In this document: positions 10,656 through 21,905 of the stretch, one piece after another
Numbering within the stretch: position 1 is the first letter of the stretch
How the letters are laid out: the number at the start of each line of letters is the position of its first letter
Assembly (NCBI GenBank): GCA_958299035.1
Contig: CATQJL010000223.1
Coordinates: 74,851,600-74,915,599 of the forward strand
From: Cylicocyclus nassatus
Taxonomy: Eukaryota; Nematoda; Chromadorea; Rhabditida; Strongylidae
Length of the DNA: 64,000 bases
Direction: 5' to 3'
Position numbers and translations under genes: made by a program
The notes under the pieces: model-generated
Databases searched by the model: none
What the model was told of the DNA's origin: nothing
The model's input: the letters and a program-made list of their open reading frames with translations, nothing else

Positions 10656-10902
10656 CAGGGCTCGGCACGAGGTGGCTTACAAGCAAGCTGGGTATCGTTT
10701 TTGGGACGAAAAGCAAAGGGGGTTTCGTTTTTATGACCGAAGAGACACGGAAAATTGGCGACGGCGACCTTTTTTTTTAGTCGACGTTTCGTTTTTTGGG
10801 TTTTCAGGTTTTTAGAGGAAATTTGGTTGAGGGTCAAAGGGGACTTCGTAAAAATTCCCAAAAGTCCTCCATTTTCATCTAGCCACCTCGTGCCGAGCCC
10901 TG
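10656..10902. mobile_element. hAT-type MITE specific to unit A
   Basis: Ends CAGGGCTCGGCACGAGGTGG and the inverse complement, with the 8-base duplication ACTGGAGA at 10,648-10,655 and 10,903-10,910. Unit B has the uninterrupted site at about 19,310-19,325. A related left end appears at 25,536 inside an intron of the third Ig-like gene. Confidence 0.9.
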
Positions 10903-11032
10903 ACTGGAGAATAGAGATCCACGAAGGAACACTGAGACACAATTAACAAGTAGCGGGCAATCGTAACATATGTGAGATCATGGCCCGTATCAAAGTGTCA
11001 GATCAGGGCAACAATAAACCCCTAAAGCGCCG

Positions 11033-11252
11033 AGCATACTTCAAGCGATTTCAATCGCGACGCGATTTGGCAATATTCCAGGTGTCCATAACTCATTGTA
11101 AGCACATTATAAATGTACAGAAGATAGGGTTTCATCAGTTTACGTAAGTTATACACACTATGCAAGTGCAGTTTTCTAACGTTGGATCCGAAGACTTCTG
11201 GCGAATTGCCAAATCGCGTCGCGACTGAAATCGCGTGAAGTATGCCCGGTCT
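11033..11252. repeat. Foldback element
   Basis: About 45 bases from 11,033 (GCATACTTCAAGCGATTTCA...) recur inverted at about 11,207-11,247. It is absent from unit B and adjoins the MITE at 11,253-11,577; the two may have entered together. Confidence 0.65.
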
Positions 11253-11577
11253 TTGAAGGCAGCGTCCAGGCAGATCCGAGCTCGACGACCACCCCCACTT
11301 CCCTCGGACGGCCAACCCCTCATGAACGAAATCTCCTCAGCCTTGAGGTGTTTTCACGTGACCAACACAGTCGACTTACAGCGTTTACCTGTTAATACTT
11401 GCTTTCGACAAGGATAACATCAGAAGCACTCGTCCGGGTTTTCCCAAAATAGCCACAAAAGGTGGTTTTCTGAGTGATTCACGCTTTTTGAGTTCCATAT
11501 TCGAAATCAGCGCCATTTAAAGGCTTGGATAACATAAAAATATAGAAGTCGAGAATCTGCCTGGACGCTGCCTTTAA
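11253..11577. mobile_element. MITE, AGGCAG family, unit A only
   Basis: Left end AGGCAGCGTCCAGGCAGATC and right end complementary, flanked by TTGA on the left and TTAA on the right, an imperfect four-base duplication. Absent from the matching point of unit B (about 21,505). Confidence 0.65.
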
Positions 11578-11594
11578 GGCTTTGACCACACATT

Positions 11595-11905
11595 GCCAGT
11601 GTTATCCGTGTTAGTGGTGTTCTAGTGTTACCAGTATTGACGTGTTACTGCGTTACCCGCGTTAGTTTTACTCAAATTACCGGTACTAGTGATACTCGTG
11701 TTACTCGAGTTACTAGTACCATTGCTTTTATCGCTGTTGAAGGAAATAATCACCAATACAGTCTTATTTTTCACAACAGTTTTTTCAACATAAGTAACAC
11801 TAGTAACACTAGTAACATAGTAACACTAGTAACACGGGAAACACTGGTAACACTGCTAACACGTAATACTAGTAACACGGGTGACACTGGTAATGTACAG
11901 TCAAA
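11595..11905. repeat. Inverted minisatellite of GTTAC/GTAAC units (unit A)
   Basis: The left half is built of short units such as GTTACCAGT and GTGTTACT; after an AT-rich centre (about 11,730-11,780) the right half is built of the complementary units AGTAACACT. The two halves can fold into one long imperfect hairpin. The matching array in unit B is at 21,525-21,690. Confidence 0.75.
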
Positions 11906-13252
11906 GGCTAATTCCCGATTCGTAAGTTGAAATTAAGACCGCCCATCCTTCTATACATTAGAAAGTAGAGAAAAAACTTCAGTAAACTGCCGCGGCGACT
12001 TTGCCAAGCTGCTGTAAGTTAGGGATGGTTTGTAAGGTAAACTGCCCTAGATGATGGCAAAGTAGCTCATGCGCAAAAGCGAAAAATTTCAGCAAACTTC
12101 TTCCATGACATATACGCAGAGAAGCGCGCGCATCAATAAAACGGTGATATCGTTGCACATACAAATTGCAGAATGATGAAATGGACTTCGTTTCGAAAAT
12201 GGTGCCAGCTTGTCCCGAACCCTGGTCAGGATTCACAGAGACAGACAAACTTAGTTTTTTCCCCACTATGCAAGTGGTTCAAGAAGGAAAAGAAATCTTC
12301 GATAGCATACAACTATTTTCACTTTCCGCTGCGTTATAGAAGCGATCGAAATTTTCGTGGACATCTTGGAACAATCTCTTCAAAAACCCCGCACAACCAC
12401 ATTTTACTGCATCGATAATCAGGAAGAAAATTACTAATAATCTTGCTTAGCTTAGCAGTATTTAGTACTATACTGCTAAAGTATAGAAGCAAGGCGAAGC
12501 CGTAGGTGTTCTCATAACGATCTTGTATTTCAAAAAAGTAAAAAAGTTCTTCCCCATTATTTACACTATTCAGTTCTTACAGCTACGTAGTTATGTGTTT
12601 AGCTCAACATGGAGCCTATTGCTTCTCATCGAGTTTTCCTGTCCTAAAACAGAAAGAAACTCACTCCTCTTGACCGTCGCCCTTAAGTACCATTGCAGTG
12701 TTCTCTCCGCTTACTAAAAAATGCCCTTTCTTGTTGGAACATGCGAAATTTGAGGGAAAATCGCAGAATTTCTCAATTTCACGAGTGCGTTTGACGCTCA
12801 TTACGCTTCATTACGCTTCGAAGGCAATGACATGATAGCGCAGAGTGAGTGCAAAGGCTACCGTTAAACTAAATTCCAACTTTTGTTTGCAATTGTGAAT
12901 TTGTATGATCAATTAGTATCATACATTTGGCACTAACTTTGACATTGTTGAAGTGCATTTTGAGCTAAGCTTCGAACTGTGTGCCTATTCTCTGGCCTAA
13001 ACTTCAACGGACTACACGTAAATCTCGTTTCATCAACCAGCCTTTTAATGCAGATGGTAGGATTATGATACATAAAGGCTATATATTCTAAAGAGTTTTC
13101 GTGAAGGGCAAAAGATTTTTTTCTCAATGTGCAAGGATCATTCAAATTTTTTGCGCAATTTGACAATTTAAGCGCATTTTTTTGTTCCTAGCATTGATGG
13201 AGTGTTTAATTTCCTAGTAATGCTAGGAAATTGAACTGTTTAATCTTTCTAG

Positions 13253-14466
13253 CTTGTCAAACTTTTTGCTATAGTCTCTGTTTGCTTTCTTTGCAATGCA
13301 AAGAGGCGAGTAAAGTGGAATTCTTTTCTTAGTCCTGGGGGTTACACAGTGAAGGAAAGCATGCTATAAGTTTACAGCTACTTTGGTGATAGATTTGTAT
13401 CTTCTTAGGAAGGCTCTAATGCTATCCTTCACCTAACTGGTGCTGAAAAAGGATGATGGCACGTGGGTTATGGTAGGAAAGAGGAGTTTATTCCACCTTG
13501 TCCTCTGGAAAATGCAAGTCTCCGGTTAGGAAAATTCGTTTCCGTAACAAAAAACTGACGTTCAAAGACCAGCCAATAGATTATCTGTGCACGAAAATTC
13601 TACTCAGTGAAGAAAATAATTTGAGCCTCAACAGCGTCATCTTTAGGATGGTAGAGAAAGATCGGAACGGTTGTTCGGCTCTCTGAAAATAAAGAACATA
13701 CAACGCAGCGACTCCGGTATATACTTCGAAGGCAATGCGGTAAGCTTTATCATGAATGTGCTATCAATATTTTTAGGTTCATGGTCTTTGAAGTTGGGTT
13801 CCCAGTTCGCATCATATATCAATGGACTAATAATTAATTCGGTCCCTTTTGCTTCTCCTACTGCTGCAGACAACTTTTTGTTCAGTATTCGGTACCTTTG
13901 TAAAGGCCACCTCCGAGAATTGGAACATAAAATCTTTTTGATTGAAATTTATTTTGCAGTGAAAGGAATCCGCAAGAAAGTGGGAAATCTCAATTTTCTC
14001 ATTGTGCGCAAATATGAGAAAATTAGGTCTTTTCGTTTAGAATTATGAAATGCAAATCCAATTTTCATTAGTATTCACTAAGTAGGAAAAACTTGTCTGT
14101 ATCCAAATCCTGCTGTTCTCTACATTCATTAAAGTATGGTGACGAAGCCTATAAAGTTGCAGAAACGAGCTTTTGGAATTTTAGTCGCGTCTGAGCGTAA
14201 CTATCCCTTACAAAAGGAGATTATTTTTTAGCCATTTCACTATTTACGGTCGTTTCTATCAGGTTCACTGCCCATGATTTTTTGATTCCGAAGTAAGCAA
14301 ACTCTTAATCTGCTATAGAACAATTACACACGTGTAATTCAGTTTTTAGTTAGTTCACTAGCTCAAACCTAAAGTTGCCAAGTCACAATTTCAGTATCAA
14401 GGGTAGTTCAGGAATTCGAAGAAACAACATGACATTATTCTCAAAGTGGTGAAGAAGCTTTCTTGA
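13253..14466 (+). pseudogene. Ig-like secreted protein, copy 2 (broken)
   Basis: Same exon order as 716-1665: 13,253-13,354 (signal-like LVKLFAIVSLCFLCNA), 13,409 onward, 13,647-13,739 (SLKIKNIQRSDSGIYFEGNA) and 14,395-14,466. It carries several lesions: the donor after the first exon is GA instead of GT; the second exon has a TGA at 13,454-13,456 where copy 1 has a Trp codon, and a one-base deletion near 13,500; the last exon has an in-frame TAG as its fourth codon. The third exon is still open with good splice sites. With four independent breaks it is unlikely to make a full protein. It lies in unit B and is the direct paralogue of copy 1. Confidence 0.75.
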
Positions 14467-14569
14467 TACTGGGCAAAAAACCCGTTTTATTATCATTTCT
14501 TTTGTATGTATGGAATTGATACTATATTTGGGCCTTTTATTGCTATGTAATCATCTATTTATATGAGAC

Positions 14570-14875
14570 TAGCTGGCTTACCCGGCTACGCCGTCTGTTC
14601 CGAATAGAAAATTCCATTTCTTAACCGATCGGGACCAAACTTGGCACACATACACTTCGGGCCCCGGCGGGTGTCACAGTCGTCACTTTTCGTTATCGAT
14701 GGATGTCGATTTTATCGATTTTTTGCAAAATTTGAGCTAGGGGGCTGGAATTTGGCAGAGGGGTGTAATCGAGCATGCTGGTCACCCCCACGGGGGAATT
14801 TTCTATTCGGAACATACGTACATACAGACAGACATACAGACATGCATACAAACAGACATTCAGCTTTATATGTAA
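14570..14875. mobile_element. Short TE family with CTAGCTGGCTTACCCGGC end, copy 1
   Basis: Begins CTAGCTGGCTTACCCGGCT, then a segment starting TTCCGAATAGAAAATTCC, then a tail of ACAGACATACAGACA-like repeats ending near a TATATGTAAGA sequence. The same modules, in either orientation, occur at 21,906-22,315, 30,736-31,265 and 31,290-31,630. No ORF is supported. The superfamily is not clear to me. Confidence 0.6.
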
Positions 14876-15908
14876 GATTCGCGAATTCAAATGTTTATCC
14901 GATGTTTTTGAAATGCTTGGCATTTAACAGACATTTATGTAGGGCTGCATTGGCATTGTATGCATAGGAGGAGAAAAGAGAACAATTTTAAATGCGCTCT
15001 ATCAGATTGCTGATCCTGGGGCAGGGTCTAAATATATACATGTCTATTCTGTTGCCGCAGTTTTTGGACACCATTAAAAAGGTTTACTTGTTATGTCTTC
15101 GCAACGTTGTAAGAATCTTTTTTGATATCGTAGTAGAGTCATTTTATAGATAACATGTGTCGCTGCACACATTGTGCGCTTTGACATCCCCATGCTAGTT
15201 TTTGATTGGCACTTATTATGGGCAGATTATACGATAATGCTGAAGCGTATGAATTGCAATGAAGCTTGTAATAAATTTTGAAAATCATAGTTGAAAGGTA
15301 ACTACACTGTACAACACCTGTTAGCGCGCAATTACTCCCTCAAACCACATGGTCAAATACTTCATTTAGTTTCGGTCAGACCTAGCAGAAAATTACCCTT
15401 TAGATCCCAATATAGAGTGAGCTCAAACCGTGAACAAAGGAAGGCCGGAAGCCAAAGTTGGTACCAAAAATTAGATTCTTTCACATTTTTCAGCACAGGC
15501 CTCAGCAATATTACATTTCTCCAAACATAATTTTCGGCAATCTACATACAAATCTGAATAATCCGATTCCTCTATATGTTTACGGAACAAAAACAAAAAA
15601 TTAACCATAATCTGGAAGGAGGAGCAGAAAAACCTTCCTATCACTCTTAGTAACCCATTATGCCTTTATAGAATTCAGGCACATTATGCTTTCGTTGATA
15701 AGTAGTCAAATCCAGGTAAACATTCCAATCATAAAAATATTCGTCTAAAATGAAGGCCATATTTGCGCCATTAATTTTTTTAAGAAAGTGGTTTGCGAAG
15801 TAGAAAAGAAGTCTCAGAAAATTTCAAAGCAGTGAGTCAAAAAAGGTTTTGGAAGCTCTAGGTATGGGAAGAAGGTTAGGGTTTTCGAAAATTTATTTTG
15901 GCCCCTTC

Positions 15909-16202
15909 TCAGCATTTGACGACCGTAGACTTTGCGTGCGTTACGCATGCAGTGCGAACGTGCCACAGGTACGCAGCAGCCCACCCATCGGCGCTGTGTC
16001 GCGACAATGTCGTTGAAATCATACTATACAGAATCATTTCTGTAGTGTGTATTTCGCAATCCCAACCAAAAAGCGACACCTGTCCACCGCGATGAACGGG
16101 AAACGGGCGAGCTGCGAGCGGGAAGAACGCGACTTGTCGCGCTGAGGACCGTGACGTGGTCGTAAGATCGCGTCGGCGACTCGCTCTTCTGAGCGGTTTC
16201 AT
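15909..16202 (-). other. GC-rich conserved segment with a 97-codon open frame
   Basis: In unit B this stretch has an uninterrupted 97-codon frame, rich in Arg, Ser and Thr. In unit A the same sequence (about 3083-3229 and 7364-7515) is split by the Penelope element. No motif or paralogue supports coding. It lies about 0.7 kb upstream of the U4 gene in both units and could equally be regulatory or chance. Confidence 0.25.
16040..16051. other. Empty site for the Penelope insertion
   Basis: One copy of CTGTAGTGTGTA joins the two flanks that in unit A are separated by the element (3218-3229 and 7364-7375). Confidence 0.88.
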
Positions 16203-16882
16203 ACAAAGTGCAAAAAAAGGAAAATAGAGATGTATGGAACTATTTTCAGTATCAATAAAATTGTCGATAAAGATCTGTCGATAAAATTTTGCATTTTTCT
16301 AGAAGTCTTGAGTAGGCACAAAAAGAATAAATCATAGGCTTTTCTTTTTACAAAAAATGAGGGAAGAGTGACTAAGGAGTTTCCTTTTTGGTTTATTATT
16401 TATTTGTAGAAGCACCCCTTTGAATTTACGAACAACTTCAATTAAATTTTCGAAGACTACAAGGTATTTTCTGCTTCAAAAAAAAGCTCATTGTACAAGG
16501 TGAAATCGGTGAGCATATGGAAGACATCGTCATAACTCTACAAGATTCATTAAATTGTGTCTGGCAAACATTATATTTGGTAGCAAAACATAATTTTCGT
16601 GTTCTCATAGTAGGCGGACTGAACCACCAGACTCCTCATCGAGTACTTCGAAATGATAATCCTGGGAACACCTCAGAAGACGATTTTCGTAATTTTTTAA
16701 TTTAAGAATGGTGTTCTCGAGTGCTTCCGAGTGACCACCGTAATATTGCACTGCTGGCAATATAAAGCAATTATCGCGGCCTCATTCCACCCATGCCTTT
16801 ACCCGCTGTCGTGGTGAGATTGCCAAGTCGGCGGGTATACGCATCAGGCTCATCTAGGACAACCTTACCTAGGTGAATCGGT

Positions 16883-17020
16883 AGCTTTGCGCAGAGGCGA
16901 TAACGTGACCAATGAGGCTCTGCCGAGGTGCGTTTATTGCTGGTTGAAAACTTATACCAATTGCCCGCGATGGCGCCTGAACAAGGCTGTCATACGCAAT
17001 TTTTGAACGCCCCAGGGGGC
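16883..17020 (+). ncRNA. U4 small nuclear RNA (unit B)
   Basis: Differs from the copy at 8187-8324 by only about one base (GCGATGGCG against GCGATGACG near the central part), keeping the 5' end AGCTTTGCGCAG, the kink-turn GATAACGTGACCAATGAG, the U4/U6 stem I segment, the Sm site AATTTTTGA and the 3' hairpin. Upstream sequence is also conserved at about 16,800-16,855. Both copies look functional; flanking DNA differs more than the RNA, which suggests selection or gene conversion (inference). Confidence 0.92.
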
Positions 17021-17128
17021 AGCAGGACTATGAAACAAAATTAGGTATGCCCCAGAGGCGGCCGACGGAGGCTGAGGGTTACTTTTGGTCAATGTCCAAT
17101 TGCCCTTTTCTATCACAAGACATTATTC

Positions 17129-17483
17129 GTAAAGGCAGCGTCTCGGCAAAATTTCGCTATTCAGATTTTCTCCTACTCGGAGCATTTCTCGCCATGAGGA
17201 GCCCATATCTGTGCTGCACAGCGCATGAAAATGACGAAAATGAGCTTTTTCAAACTTCATGTCCGCATTCAGTGAAAATACACCGGAAACATTTCGCCTC
17301 CCCCGTTTCGGACTCTGCCCACCTGCGCGTACTTTCCACTGAATGCGAACCTGGAATGCTTCGACAAAAAAAACCTATTTTCGCTATTTTTATGGGCTCA
17401 AAAGCCCAGATTTGGATTCCCCAGGCGAGAAGGCTCCGAAAGGGTAAGCGGAAAACGAAATCTTGCCGGGACACTGCCTGTAA
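17129..17483. mobile_element. MITE, TTAA-type AGGCAG family (unit B)
   Basis: Orthologous to the insertion at 8430-8789, with GTAA on both sides. It was present before the duplication. Confidence 0.7.
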
Positions 17484-17520
17484 AGCAGCGTTACTTGAGC
17501 AAAATGGCTTGGTTACTCAG

Positions 17521-17580
17521 CGCTTTTATCAACTGTAGATGACTTCATAAGCAATTTTTGAACGCCCCGAAGGACCGTGC
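17521..17580 (+). other. Second Sm-site-like snRNA 3' end (unit B)
   Basis: Counterpart of 8830-8887. The Sm-like AATTTTTGA is kept, and the hairpin has a small insertion (GGACCGTGC), so the structure is less well preserved here. Confidence 0.35.
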
Positions 17581-18185
17581 ATTGCTTGGTTTCTTCTCAC
17601 TCTTTTAGAGACACCTTTAAGAAACAAGTTCGAATTTGAAAACAACTTCAACCTACATTTTTCCTGTGCAATCCTGCAATATCGAAAGTTGATCTCCAGT
17701 ACAAAATTGTTTTATGTTGCTTGCAATTTACCCTATTTTGTCATAAACTTCATTGGGTAAATTCTAAGCAATTGTTTCGCAAATGTTTTTTTCAATGTAA
17801 CTCACCGCAAAAAATCGGAAGTCCTACTAACTCGCGGATAATGTATTTTACACAATGGGCACACTTTTCGTAAGCAAGGTGCTATACTGTGTATATGCGA
17901 AAGTACTTCCAGGTCCAGTTTTTTTTAGTGTTTCTATAGTTTTCAGTTTTTTACATTTTCACTGGTTATATCTCAACCTCGCGCCGTCCTCAGACCATGA
18001 AAGAAAGTAAGTCCCTGATCAATGCGCGCAAATACTTTTGTCAGATGACAAACAAAGAGCTTATTCTAGTTGTGGCTAAAAACTTTGCTATACCGCAACG
18101 ATCGCTAAGAAACAAATACACAAATCGACTGCGGAATAAAAAAAACAACCATTTCAATGTGCGCATATAAATATTAGCTATGTTC

Positions 18186-18429
18186 CAGTGGCGTACCCAG
18201 GATTTCGGCTCGGGGGGGGGGGGGACAAAATTTTTTTTCTAATGAAGGTGCGTGGCGTCGGAGTGCGTGCAAATGAATTTTAAAAAATTTACAAAATTTT
18301 ATTATTTACAAGTGCAGACAAATCATTTCCACAATTTTATAACCCACGTAAGTAACTTTCAAAAATTTCGCGACCCATTCTCGCGGGGGGGGGGCCACCT
18401 CCTCTCGCCCCCCCCTCGGTACGCCACTG
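18186..18429. mobile_element. hAT-type MITE (unit B)
   Basis: Same insertion as 9504-9754, with the same CTATGTTC duplication on both sides. Confidence 0.88.
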
Positions 18430-19830
18430 CTATGTTCATATGATCACGAGTCGCTCGATGATGTAAATAAAGCAACAATTAATCTCAATCCGCCAAAATG
18501 TTGATTCTTGTAGTATTTGAATCCCTTAGATTTGCAAAGTCTAAGACTTGACTTTCCTTTAGAGGTACTTCGAGGAGAGCTTCTAGTCTGTTGCGGTAAT
18601 TTTGAAAACTGATAAAGTGGAGGAAAACATATGTTTAGCCTCCCTTGTACTTTTTATCCCGTAGTCTTAGTGTAAATGAACGTTGAAACTAACTTGCGGG
18701 TGTCATTGGTCTATTGCCTGTACTGCGCGAAAATTTTATTGTGAAGCTTGAACGTGCAATAGATTGCAACGATCTAATTTCATTGTTAGTTTAAACCAAG
18801 TACGAAAGACTGATTGAAAATGATTCAATGGAAAACATTGGCACTTAAACACAATACAACAGCACAGCACACATACAAATCAGGTGACAGATGTGAGAAA
18901 TACTGATAGATGAAATCGCCAGTAAACAGACCCCTTCACCCCTATATTGCCAGTAAATGTAGAGATTTCGTGCAAAAAGTACAACATCGGCTTTGGCCAC
19001 GTGGCAGACCTACAAACTTATTGAACATCTCCTATATAAGTTTTATCGCGGTTTGAAAAATTCAAAGTTCCTTTCAAGGCTAAAATGGTGTTTATTGTAA
19101 ACGACAAATTCTATTGAGAGCGTACTCTTCAATTAGAACAATTACATGACAATCTCTCCTACTTCTAAAGCTATTTATCATGTAGTAGCTACTATTATTA
19201 TTAGCTATTAGTTACACAATATTTCTGTAAGAGTTATTTCTTGTTCACATGAAAGCTTGGTGTGCGGCAAAGATTAAACGACGATACGAAATGAAATCTG
19301 TATGAGCGGTACTAGAGAACAGAGATCCATGAAGGGACACTGAGACACAATTAACAAGTAGAGAGCAATCATAACCAGAGTTGAGCAAGAGATCAGGCAC
19401 AAGTCCTTTGAAAACGACTCCCCTTCCCATGGAAACCCTCAGACGAACCCTTCTTCCTCCTCTTGACCTCCACACTTCAAAGATATTCTGGAGGACATTA
19501 TCCTTTTCTAGAGAGTTTTCAGATTTTGAGAACTGTACACCCGGTCTGTGACTGCACTTTACATTCACACGTAATTTGACGGCCGATTTTTATGATAGGA
19601 CCTATTGAAAGGGCTATAATTTTTCTAGGGGTGGGCCGTTGGGCTCCAAATTTCCAATGTAGCAAGAAAAAGCTATGGGTTCAATAACCATACCAGGAAC
19701 AGAGCGACTTCTGGACTTTGGAGGCAAATTAAAGGGGTCAGGCGCAAACCCTTAATGCCAGGCAGCCTAACCTTTTGAGGGGTTGTTCTTGACCGATTAA
19801 CTTTATCACCGGAGAAGCTTTTCCACCTTA

Positions 19831-20492
19831 CAAGGAGAGGATACTTAGTCGAAAGCACCAATTGAAATGAGACATACATTATCTTAAAGCGCTTGAAACG
19901 CTGATTCAAAATCTATAGTTTCTAGCTGCGGAGCGGTTTTGTAGAAGGAGTTATGAGGGGTTTTTTCCTCTGGGGTTGAGGCGCCCTCCAGCAGGTTTCC
20001 CCTATCTATGAGCGCTGTAGAGGAGCACCAACTGGTGACAACTAGCCTAGTGGCCAGTAATTTGAATGAAGATTGCAATAAGGGTTATAATACTTGTATC
20101 ACTTTGGTTCTTTTAACCTTCTAACTTTGAATAGTATCAATATCATCAGAAATTTCAAGCTTCACGGCTCTAAAGCTATTTAGAAGCTCAGTTTTGCAAA
20201 ATTTGCGATAAAGTTGCATGCGAAAGAGATTAAAACCTTGACACTCTCCTTATTCAAGCAAGTCACTTACCACTAGACCAGTTGCAACCAGCTGGTACTC
20301 CTCTACAGTACTCATAGATAGGGGGAGACGTGCTGGAGGGGCCTCAACCCCAGAGGTAAACACCTCTCATAACTCCTTCTACAAAACCGCTCCGCAGCTA
20401 GAAACTATAGATTTGGAATCAGCGTTTCAAGCGCTTTAAGATGATATATGTCTCATTTGAATTGGTGCTTTCGACTAAGTATCCTCTCCTTG
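19831..20492. mobile_element. Foldback MITE, CAAGG family, TTA duplication
   Basis: Ends CAAGGAGAGGATAC and inverse complement; TTA at 19,828-19,830 and 20,493-20,495. Arms are complementary over about 200 bases (AGCGGTTTTGTAGAAGGAG near 19,930 and 20,370). The three-base TWA duplication suggests PIF/Harbinger. Close relative at 41,050-41,695. Confidence 0.85.
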
Positions 20493-20694
20493 TTAGTTTT
20501 ATATGATTCGCTTAAACCTCGAAGATTGTACAGTAGATGTTTGAGCTTACCTCGACTTGTTTTGGCTTTTGGTGATTGGTGGGGTTTAAGCACTCAAGAT
20601 GGAAATCCTGGTGAAATTTTGACAGCACTTCTTGATCCACTTTTTGAAAGCGATATGAGATCTAATTCCGACCGTAGACTGATAAAGAGTACTA

Positions 20695-21221
20695 TCAGGT
20701 TGGCACATAAGTTTTGCAACTGCTCCCATAACCTTCTTCCTATATGGAGCATTCATACACCGGCGTCATGTAGAATGTGACGTGAGCTACGACAAGTTCA
20801 CGTAAACCGTTGATTATGTAGCTAGATACTGAGGCATCACTAAGCTGCCAAACCTCAGAATCCGCTAGAACTTTGCAATAGGGTAATCCAGTAATGGGAA
20901 CACGAATTTCATATTCACTTGTCGCTTAAAAATTTTTTGACCTTTCGAAGGAAGCGTTCTTAAGCGAAACGAGTCTCATTTCTGTGATCAGCATGGTCAA
21001 ATAACCCCATAGCCCAAGTTGCAGCAAAATCTAACGCAATCTAAAATTTGTCCTATTACACAGAGAACCTACTGCAACTTTTACATAAGGTGGCAAAATT
21101 GGACAGAAATATCTGCAGTTGCAGTTTACATCATAATCCTTATACTGCCAGAAAATAAATGCGCTACGTTCAAAAAGACAAAAGTTATGTAAATAGTTGC
21201 ACTACTTATGTGCCAATCTAA
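20695..21221. mobile_element. Tc1/mariner-type MITE
   Basis: Left end TCAGGTTGGCACATAAG and right end CTTATGTGCCAATCTAA, flanked by TA (20,693-20,694 and 21,222-21,223). Related ends occur at 23,995 and 58,230. No coding capacity seen. Confidence 0.8.
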
Positions 21222-21524
21222 TAAAAGGCGTAAAAATAAATATATTCACAGCTGTTCATTCCTCTGGTAGAGTTGTGAGATTAACGGTTGAGCGCTCTTC
21301 TTCTTCACCTTACTCGATCGTAGTATCTTTTCATTTTTTGAACAATTTCGCCTTTTTACGACCTCCCCCCTTTGCTCTTACCCCATACGACCTCCAGGTC
21401 TGGCAAGCCTGACCCCACGCTCAACCCTAATCATAACATGTGTGGGGCCATAATCCGTGCTAAACCTTTCGTCAGATCAGGGGAACTGCAATAGACCCCT
21501 AAAGCTTTGACCAAATATTGCCAG

Positions 21525-21690
21525 CGTTATCCGTGTTACTGGTGTTACCAGTGTTACCGCTACTATTGCTGTTAAGTAATGAAATAATCATCAACACAGT
21601 CTTATTTTTTACAGTAACATCAGTAACACCAGTAACACGAGTAACACTAAGGTAACACGTAACACTAGTAAAACGGGTAACACTCGACCG
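21525..21690. repeat. Inverted minisatellite of GTTAC/GTAAC units (unit B)
   Basis: Shorter counterpart of 11,595-11,905, with GTGTTACCAGTGTTACC on the left and AGTAACACCAGTAACAC on the right of an AT-rich centre. Array length differs between the units. Confidence 0.7.
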
Positions 21691-21905
21691 CCCATCCTCC
21701 TATGCTTTAGAGTAGAGGAAGAAATTCAGTGCCGCGGCGACTTTGCCAAGCTGCCGTAAGTTAGGGACGGTTCGTAAGGTCAACTGCCGTAGATGATGAT
21801 TAAGTAGTATTATGCGCAAAAGGAGAAAATTTCAGAAATTTCTTCCATTACATATACAGGAGAGCATCAATAAAACGGTGATACCGTCCCACATATAAGA
21901 TGCAG

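Larger units (their letters stand above)
1..12420. repeat. Segmental duplication, unit A
   Basis: Unit A of a tandem duplication. Long stretches match unit B in the same order: about 17-1310 with 12,430-13,745; about 2600-3229 plus 7364-11,028 with 15,290-19,375; and 11,578-12,190 with 21,480-21,920. It carries an Ig-like gene, a U4 snRNA gene and shared MITEs. Differences are discrete insertions (Penelope element 3230-7363, hAT MITE 10,656-10,902, foldback plus MITE 11,033-11,577) and a divergent stretch at about 1310-2600. Non-genic parts over 300 bases (1-715, 1666-2600, 2600-3217, 7376-8186, 8890-9495, 9763-10,647) show no coding pattern to me beyond this repeat relationship. Confidence 0.85.

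Noticed and set aside
11625..11930. 101-codon frame rich in Ser, Thr, Asn (SNTSNT)
   Set aside because: It is the translation of the GTAAC minisatellite.
17047..17538. 163-codon frame in unit B
   Set aside because: It crosses the AGGCAG MITE and stays open only in one unit; no motif.
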